Origin: Arenimonas sp.
GTDB lineage: Bacteria; Pseudomonadota; Gammaproteobacteria; Xanthomonadales; Xanthomonadaceae
Length of the DNA stretch: 36,663 bases
Assembly: GCA_026398695.1 (NCBI GenBank)
Contig: JAPLSJ010000021.1
Location: forward strand, 1-36,663
Reading direction: 5' to 3'
Part shown: positions 31,889-36,663 of the stretch, piece by piece
Layout of the letters: each line of letters opens with the position of its first letter
Position numbering within the stretch: the first letter of the stretch is position 1
Notes under the pieces: generated by a model
The model's input: the letters and a program-made list of their open reading frames with translations, nothing else
Databases searched by the model: none
What the model was told of the DNA's origin: nothing
Position numbers and translations under genes: made by a program

Positions 31889-31908
31889 CATTTGACGCGC
31901 CTCAAATG
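31889..31908. promoter_or_regulatory. CRP/FNR-type palindrome upstream of ompW and gapA
   Basis: CATTTGA (31889-31895), a 6-bp spacer CGCGCC and TCAAATG (31902-31908) form perfect 7-bp arms. The core TTGA-N6-TCAA is the half-site arrangement of FNR/Anr sites (TTGAT-N4-ATCAA). If centred at -41.5, it would place the ompW start near 31940 with GACACT at 31928-31933 as a weak -10. E. coli ompW is activated by FNR, so regulation by oxygen is a reasonable inference here. Confidence 0.6.
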
Positions 31909-31961
31909 ACCCGGGCGGCCGCGGGGGGACACTGGCGCCAGTTCCCCAACGGAGACCCGCC

Positions 31962-32585
31962 ATGCGGACCCTCAAACTGCTTTGCCCCCTGGCCGCTGCG
32001 GCTGCCCTCTTCACCGCCACCCCGGCCCTGGCCCAGGAGGCCGGTGACTGGACCTTCGGCCTCGGTGCCCACGTCGTCGCCCCGAAGTCGGGCAACGGCA
32101 GCCTGGCCGGCGGTGCCCTCGAGGCCGATGTCGGCGACAACTGGCGCCCGACGATCACCGCTGAATACTTCTTCCGCGACAACTGGGGCATCGAAGTCCT
32201 GGCCTCGCTGCCGTTCCACCACGACATTGAGCTCAACGGCGTGAAGGCCGGCTCCACCAAGCACCTGCCGCCCACCGTGAGCCTGCAGTACCACTTCACC
32301 GGCAACGAGACGGTCAAGCCCTTCATCGGCGCCGGCGTGAACTACACCCTGTTCTTCAGCCAGGACACCACCGGCCCGCTGGCCGGCACCGACCTGGACC
32401 TGGACAACTCCTGGGGCCTGGCCGCGCACGCGGGCCTGGACTTCGCGGTGGGCACCAACAAGTGGCTGCGCGTGGACGCCCGCTGGATCGACATCGACAC
32501 CGACGTGAAGGTGAACGGCGGCGACGTCGGCACCGTGAACATCGACCCGATGGTCTACGGCGCCGCCTTCGTCTGGCAGTTCTGA
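31962..32585 (+). CDS. ompW: OmpW-family outer membrane protein
   Basis: A 207-residue outer-membrane beta-barrel. The signal peptide [20 protein letters not shown] is cleaved after PALA near residue 24. Alternating strands follow, typical of the eight-stranded OmpW family: [63 protein letters not shown] and WRQF-like terminal [10 protein letters not shown] with the final Phe. The family forms a narrow hydrophobic channel for small nonpolar molecules and is induced by anaerobiosis or stress in other bacteria. GGAG precedes the ATG. A palindrome ACTGGCGCCAGT at 31931-31942 lies in or beside the leader. Confidence 0.93.
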   Translation: MRTLKLLCPLAAAAALFTATPALAQEAGDWTFGLGAHVVAPKSGNGSLAGGALEADVGDNWRPTITAEYFFRDNWGIEVLASLPFHHDIELNGVKAGSTKHLPPTVSLQYHFTGNETVKPFIGAGVNYTLFFSQDTTGPLAGTDLDLDNSWGLAAHAGLDFAVGTNKWLRVDARWIDIDTDVKVNGGDVGTVNIDPMVYGAAFVWQF

Positions 32586-32634
32586 CCGCTTGAAGCTGGC
32601 AAGGTTCATGGCCGCTGGCGTAGAGTCGGCGGCC

Positions 32635-33450
32635 ATGAAGCGACTCCTTCCCGCGTTGATCCTGCTGTCCGTCGCGGCGCCGGCATTTGGCTGGAGCAAG
32701 CAGGGCCACCAGCTGGTGGGTTCCCTGGCCGAAGCCGACCTCACGCCCGCCGCCCGCGCCGAAGTCCAGCGCCTGCTGGCCGGCGAACCCGACCCCACCC
32801 TGTCCGGCGTGTCCACCTGGGCCGACGAGATCCGGGCCGAGGGCAATGAACTGGGCCAGCGCAGCCGCCCCTGGCACTACATCAACTTCGACCGCGCCGG
32901 CTGCGACTACGTGCCCGCACGCGAGTGCCCGGACGGCAACTGCGTCATCGGCGCCATCAACGCCCAGCGCGCCATCCTGGCCGACGCCACCCAGCCGCTG
33001 CAGGCGCGCCGCGAGGCGCTGAAGTTCGTGGTGCATTTCGTCGGCGACGCGCACCAGCCGATGCACGCCGGCTTCCGCCACGACCGCGGCGGCAACAATT
33101 TCCAGGTCAACTACCGCGGCAAGGGCTCGCCCCGGGGCGAGGGCACCAACCTGCACTCGGTCTGGGACTACTGGCTGCTGCGCAGCGCCAACCTCGACAA
33201 CGCCGGCTACGTCGCGCGGCTGCAGCAAAGCCCGCTGCCCGCCGACCCGGCCCTGGGCTCCGACAACCCGGCGGCCGAGTGGACGCTCGAATCGTGCCGC
33301 CTGATCGCCAGCGTGTCGGCCTACCCGCCCAAGCGCCGCATCACCGACGACTACCTCGACCTGCACCGCCCCACGGCCGAAACGCGCGTGCGCCAGGCCG
33401 GTGCCCGCCTGGCCGGGCTGCTCAACGAAGCGCTCGATCCCGCGCACTGA
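32635..33450 (+). CDS. S1/P1-type nuclease
   Basis: A 271-residue exported nuclease. The signal peptide MKRLLPALILLSVAAPAFG is cleaved before W20, and this Trp is the invariant mature N-terminus that co-binds zinc in S1/P1 enzymes (WSKQGHQLVG). Other ligands appear as WADEIR, PWHYINFD, FVVHFVGDAHQPMHAGFRHDRGGNNF and LHSVWDYWLL, so the tri-zinc site looks complete. Such enzymes cut single-stranded DNA and RNA and 3'-nucleotides, probably to obtain phosphate. The ATG at 32635 is chosen because it gives the signal peptide; a TAGAGT box lies eight bases upstream. It ends 10 bp before the permease start. Confidence 0.93.
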   Translation: MKRLLPALILLSVAAPAFGWSKQGHQLVGSLAEADLTPAARAEVQRLLAGEPDPTLSGVSTWADEIRAEGNELGQRSRPWHYINFDRAGCDYVPARECPDGNCVIGAINAQRAILADATQPLQARREALKFVVHFVGDAHQPMHAGFRHDRGGNNFQVNYRGKGSPRGEGTNLHSVWDYWLLRSANLDNAGYVARLQQSPLPADPALGSDNPAAEWTLESCRLIASVSAYPPKRRITDDYLDLHRPTAETRVRQAGARLAGLLNEALDPAH

Positions 33451-33460
33451 CGTGCCGGCC

Positions 33461-34210
33461 ATGGGCGAGGTGGAGTGGATCCTTGCCGGCCTGTTCCTGC
33501 TGGTGGCGGTGCTTTACTCCTCGGTCGGCCACGCCGGCGCCAGCGGCTACCTGGCGGCGATGGCGCTGCTGGGTTTCGCGCCCGAACAGATGCGGCCCAC
33601 GGCGCTGGCGCTGAACCTGCTGGTCGGCGGCATCGGCCTGTACCGCTTCTGGCGCGCCGGGCTGGTGGACCCGCGCAAGGTGCTGCCGTTCGTGGTGGCC
33701 TCGGCGCCGGCGGCCTATTTCGCCGCGCAGTACCCGATCCCGAAGGAAAGCTACGCCCTGCTGCTGGGCAGCCTGCTGCTGGTGTCGGCGGTCGCCGTGT
33801 TCCGCAGCGCCGCCGCCGTCGCGGCCAACGATGAAGCCCTGCCTCTGCGGCCGCTGCGCTGGGCGCCGGCGCTGCTGGCCGGCGCCGCCATCGGCGCCCT
33901 GTCGGGGCTGACCGGCACGGGCGGCGCGATCTTCCTCACGCCGCTGCTGCTGTTGATGCACTGGACCCATTCGCGCGAGGCCGGCGGCGTGTCGGTGGCC
34001 TTCGTGTGGATCAACTCCGCGCTCGGGCTGGCGGGCCTGTGGCAGGCCACCGGCACGCTGCCGGCGGCGCTGCCGTGGTGGCTGGTGGCCGTGGGCGTGG
34101 GCGCCCTGCTCGGCACGCAGCTGGGCATCCACCGCCTGCCGCTGAAGGCCCTGCGCTATGCGCTGTCGGCCGTGCTGCTGATCGCGTCGGGCAAACTGCT
34201 GCTGGGTTGA
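33461..34210 (+). CDS. TauE/SafE (TSUP)-family membrane permease
   Basis: A 249-residue polytopic protein with about eight hydrophobic segments and the two internal repeats of the TSUP family: SSVGHAGASGYLAAMALLGF with RPTALALNLLVGGIG near the N-terminus, and GALSGLTGTGGAIFLTPLLL with the VSVAFVWINSALGLAG region in the second half. Members export or import sulfite, sulfoacetate, taurine-derived anions or other organosulfur compounds; nothing here defines the substrate. I chose the ATG at 33461, but a GTG at 33452 is possible. The gene is 10 bp after the nuclease and probably in the same transcript. Confidence 0.88.
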   Translation: MGEVEWILAGLFLLVAVLYSSVGHAGASGYLAAMALLGFAPEQMRPTALALNLLVGGIGLYRFWRAGLVDPRKVLPFVVASAPAAYFAAQYPIPKESYALLLGSLLLVSAVAVFRSAAAVAANDEALPLRPLRWAPALLAGAAIGALSGLTGTGGAIFLTPLLLLMHWTHSREAGGVSVAFVWINSALGLAGLWQATGTLPAALPWWLVAVGVGALLGTQLGIHRLPLKALRYALSAVLLIASGKLLLG

Positions 34211-34275
34211 GGCAAGTCAACGGCGGCACGGATGCCGGTGCAATACTGTTGGCCGTCGCCCCAGGAACACAGGCC

Positions 34276-36237
34276 ATGGCCAAGCCCGAGAACGTCGATT
34301 CACTGGACCAGGCCGTCGAACGGCTGCTCGCCCACACGGGAAACACCGTCGTGCTCGCGGCGCCGCTGGGCCTGGGCAAGCCCCATCGCCTGCTCAACGC
34401 CATCACGCGCCGCGTCGCGGCCGACGCCACGCTTTCGCTGGAGCTGCTGACCGCGCTGTCGTTGACGCCGCCCGCGCCTGGCTCGGGCCTGCAGAAGCGT
34501 TTCCTCGGGCCGTTCCTGACGCGGCAGTTCGGCGACGACTTCCCGTCGCTCGACTACGCGCTGGCGATGCGTCGCGACGCGCTGCCGGCCAACATCAAGG
34601 TCGAGGAGTTCTACATGCAGTCGGGCGCCCTGCTGGGCTCGACCCAGGCGCAGCGCAACTACGTCAGCCTGAACTACACGCACGTGGCGCGCGCCGTGGC
34701 CGAGCGCGGCGTCACCGCGCTGGTGCAGAAGGTGGCGCGCGAACCCGGCGGCACGCGCCTGAGCCTGAGCTGCAACCCCGACCTCACCTTCGACCTGGTC
34801 GACGAAGTGGCGCGGCTGGGCAATCCCCGCCCGTTCTTCATCGCCGAAGTGGACCCGCACCTGCCCTGGCTGGACGGGCCGTGCGCGGTGGAAGCGGACT
34901 TCTTCAACGTGGTGGTCGACCTGCCGGGCCCGGCGCCGGAGCTGTTCGCGCTGGTGCGCGAGCCGGTGAGCGACGTCGACCACGCCATCGGCCTGTACGC
35001 CAGCACCCTGGTGCGCGACGGCGGCACGCTGCAGATCGGCATCGGTTCGCTGGCCGACGCGCTGTGCCACGCGCTGGTGCTGCGCCACACCCGCAACGAC
35101 GTTTATCGCGCGCTGCTCGAGGCGCTTTCGCCGGGGCTGGCCGACTCGCCGCTGGTGCGCAGCACCGGCGGGGTCGAACCGTTCCGGCTGGGCCTGTACG
35201 GCGCCAGCGAAATGGTCAACGACGGCTTCCGCGCCCTGGCGCAGGCCGGCATCCTGTCGCGCCGCGTGATCGACGACCCCGAAGCGATGGCGCGCCTGAA
35301 CCGCGATGCCAGCACGCCCGAGGACGACGCGCGCCTGGCCTTCGAAGGCCGCTACCTCGACGGTGCCTTCTACCTCGGCTCCAAGGACCTGTACGCCTGG
35401 CTGCGCGGGCTCGACCCGGAGCAGGCGCGCGGCATCGGCATGACCCGCGTGTCCCACATCAACGAGCTGTACGGCAACAACGAAGCGCTGGAGCGCGAAC
35501 AGCGCCGCGACGCGCGCCTGTTCAACACCTGCATGATGATGACCGCGCTGGGCGCCGCAGTGTCCGACGGCCTCGACGACGGGCGCGTGGTGTCGGGCGT
35601 CGGCGGCCAGTACAACTTCGTGGCGATGGGCCACGCCCTGCACCACGCGCGCTCGGTGCTGATGCTGCGCGCGGTGCGCGGCAGCGACGGGGCGGCCTCG
35701 TCCAACGTACTTTGGAACTACGGCCACACCACCATCCCGCGCCACCTGCGCGACGTGGCCATCACCGAATACGGCGTCGCCGACCTGCGCGGCCGCAGCG
35801 ACGAGGACTGCACGCTGGCGATGCTGGGGCTCACCGACGCACGCTTCCAGCAGGCACTGCTCGACCAGGCGCGCGCCGGCGGCAAGGTGCGCCGCGACGC
35901 CGCGGTGCCGGACGGCCTGGCGCGCAACACGCCCGCGCAACTCTCCGCGCGGCTGGCGCCGTTCCGCCGCGACGGCTCGCTGCCCGACTTCCCGATGGGC
36001 AGCGACTTCACCCTGGTGGAGCAGCGGCTGGTGCGGGCCCTGGCCTGGCTCAAGTCGCAGGTGGCGAAACCGGCCGGCAAGGCGCGGCTGGCGGCGCGCG
36101 CGCTGCTGGCCTCGCCGCCATCCGACGACGAGGCGATGCAGCGCATGGGCCTGGCGTCGCCGGAGGGTTTCGCGAACCGGCTGGAGGCGCGGATCCTGGC
36201 GCTGGCGCTGGCGGAAACCACGCCACGCGCCGGCTGA
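34276..36237 (+). CDS. Acetyl-CoA hydrolase/transferase family protein
   Basis: A 653-residue cytoplasmic enzyme of the family that hydrolyses acyl-CoA or moves CoA between carboxylic acids. An N-terminal domain (about 1-170) has VVLAAPLGLGKPHRLLNAIT and SLDYALAMRRDALPANIKVEEFYMQSGALLG. A second segment has the nucleotide-binding-like DGGTLQIGIGSLADALCHAL near 250. The C-terminal domain includes TRVSHINELYGNNEAL, VSGVGGQYNFVAMGHALHHA and NYGHTTIPRHLRDVAITEYG, with the closing FTLVEQRLVRALAWLK. It is longer than the usual 430-550 residues of the family, so it belongs to the long form. The ATG at 34276 was chosen because the upstream frame overlaps the permease gene. Substrate not determined. 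Confidence 0.88.
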   Translation: MAKPENVDSLDQAVERLLAHTGNTVVLAAPLGLGKPHRLLNAITRRVAADATLSLELLTALSLTPPAPGSGLQKRFLGPFLTRQFGDDFPSLDYALAMRRDALPANIKVEEFYMQSGALLGSTQAQRNYVSLNYTHVARAVAERGVTALVQKVAREPGGTRLSLSCNPDLTFDLVDEVARLGNPRPFFIAEVDPHLPWLDGPCAVEADFFNVVVDLPGPAPELFALVREPVSDVDHAIGLYASTLVRDGGTLQIGIGSLADALCHALVLRHTRNDVYRALLEALSPGLADSPLVRSTGGVEPFRLGLYGASEMVNDGFRALAQAGILSRRVIDDPEAMARLNRDASTPEDDARLAFEGRYLDGAFYLGSKDLYAWLRGLDPEQARGIGMTRVSHINELYGNNEALEREQRRDARLFNTCMMMTALGAAVSDGLDDGRVVSGVGGQYNFVAMGHALHHARSVLMLRAVRGSDGAASSNVLWNYGHTTIPRHLRDVAITEYGVADLRGRSDEDCTLAMLGLTDARFQQALLDQARAGGKVRRDAAVPDGLARNTPAQLSARLAPFRRDGSLPDFPMGSDFTLVEQRLVRALAWLKSQVAKPAGKARLAARALLASPPSDDEAMQRMGLASPEGFANRLEARILALALAETTPRAG

Positions 36238-36292
36238 TGGCGTCGCCCGTGCCGGCGTAAACTTCAACCATAGTCCCGCCAGGAACCCCGCC

Positions 36293-36663
36293 ATGTCCGC
36301 GCCCGACGTGCTGCCCTTCTTCCACGCCGACAGCAACACCTGGACCTACCTGGTCAGCGACCCCGCCAGCCGCGACGCGGCGATCATCGACCCGGTGCTG
36401 GACTTCGACCCCAAGTCCGGCCGCACCTCGACCACCTCGGCGCAGGCGGTGCTGTCGGCGGTGGCCGAGCTGGGCCTGCGCGTTCGCTGGATCATCGAAA
36501 CCCACGCCCATGCCGACCACCTCAGCGCGGGCCACTGGCTCAAGCCACGCCTGCACGACGCCGTGCTGGCCATCGGCGAGGGCATCCGCAAGGTGCAGAA
36601 GACCTTCCGGCCGATCTTCAACCTGGGCGAGCACTTCCCGGTGGACGGTTCACAGTTCGACCA
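36293..36663 (+). CDS. Metallo-beta-lactamase-fold hydrolase (partial, persulfide dioxygenase-like)
   Basis: The first 123 codons of a gene cut by the window end. It starts MSAPDVLPFFHADSNTWTYL and contains DAAIIDPVLDFDPKSGRTST and the metal-binding motif THAHADHL in WIIETHAHADHLSAGHWL. The opening and the ETHAHADHLS motif are typical of ETHE1/Blh-type persulfide dioxygenases and related glyoxalase II-like proteins, which oxidise glutathione persulfide. The C-terminal ligands are outside the window. A TAAACT box (36258-36263) and AGGAA upstream of the ATG at 36293 support the start. The nearby TauE/SafE permease would fit a sulfur role, but that link is speculative. Confidence 0.85.
   Translation, partial: MSAPDVLPFFHADSNTWTYLVSDPASRDAAIIDPVLDFDPKSGRTSTTSAQAVLSAVAELGLRVRWIIETHAHADHLSAGHWLKPRLHDAVLAIGEGIRKVQKTFRPIFNLGEHFPVDGSQFD

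Noticed and set aside
1-36663. CRISPR array, prophage, toxin-antitoxin or restriction system
   Set aside because: No regularly spaced repeats, phage genes, small toxin-antitoxin pairs or nuclease/methylase pairs were seen on either strand.

Overview
The window is a gene-dense stretch of chromosome with very high GC content from a gammaproteobacterium. The best fit is the Xanthomonadaceae/Lysobacteraceae (Lysobacter, Luteimonas or Thermomonas type). This rests on protein character, on short repeats typical of that group (a 28-bp REP-like hairpin and GGGGTCAGG-type elements), on frequent -10 boxes placed directly before start codons, and on a four-gene glycolytic cluster. I see no prophage, integron, CRISPR array, transposase or restriction system. 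The content is mostly core metabolism and envelope functions; the less ordinary material is in the repeats, RNAs and control sites between genes.

Layout. 1-2210: a partial DUF3228 gene, then two tandem membrane-anchored DUF6090-like paralogs, the second bracketed by short repeats. 2222-4675: metF behind an AT-rich control block, a secreted DUF4124 protein and ilvE. 4681-7179: a REP-like hairpin, then a leftward operon of a small secreted protein, an OmpR-type regulator and its sensor kinase. 7250-8925: a leftward unit of tRNA-Gly(CCC), a RimB-type protease and the RimK glutamate ligase, ending in a structured RNA with an intrinsic terminator. 8931-12604: thiS, thiG, trmB and an SLC13/RCK permease. 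12601-15939: a Rieske protein, a small membrane protein, a fumarylpyruvate hydrolase-like enzyme, mscL and an M28 peptidase. 15943-23383, leftward: a zinc-ribbon methyltransferase coupled to an M61-like peptidase, a SpoU/TrmH RNA methyltransferase, and an RND efflux pump with its lipoprotein adaptor.

23525-31798 holds the glycolytic genes on the minus strand: gapA, pgk, a HAD phosphatase, pyk and class I fba. A rightward GNAT/tsaC/membrane-protein operon lies between gapA and pgk. A pair of inverted, MITE-like palindromic elements fills the 567-bp gap between pyk and fba. 31889-36663 carries a CRP/FNR-type palindrome between gapA and ompW, then ompW, an S1/P1 nuclease, a TauE/SafE permease, an acetyl-CoA hydrolase/transferase and a partial metallo-beta-lactamase-fold hydrolase.

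I did not find a clear new multi-gene system. The best leads are the structured RNA downstream of rimK, the inverted MITE-like pair, the repeat-bracketed DUF6090-like duplicate, the FNR-type site upstream of ompW, the HAD phosphatase coupled to pgk, and the probable leaderless transcripts. All functional statements are read from sequence and remembered family knowledge; no database search was run.
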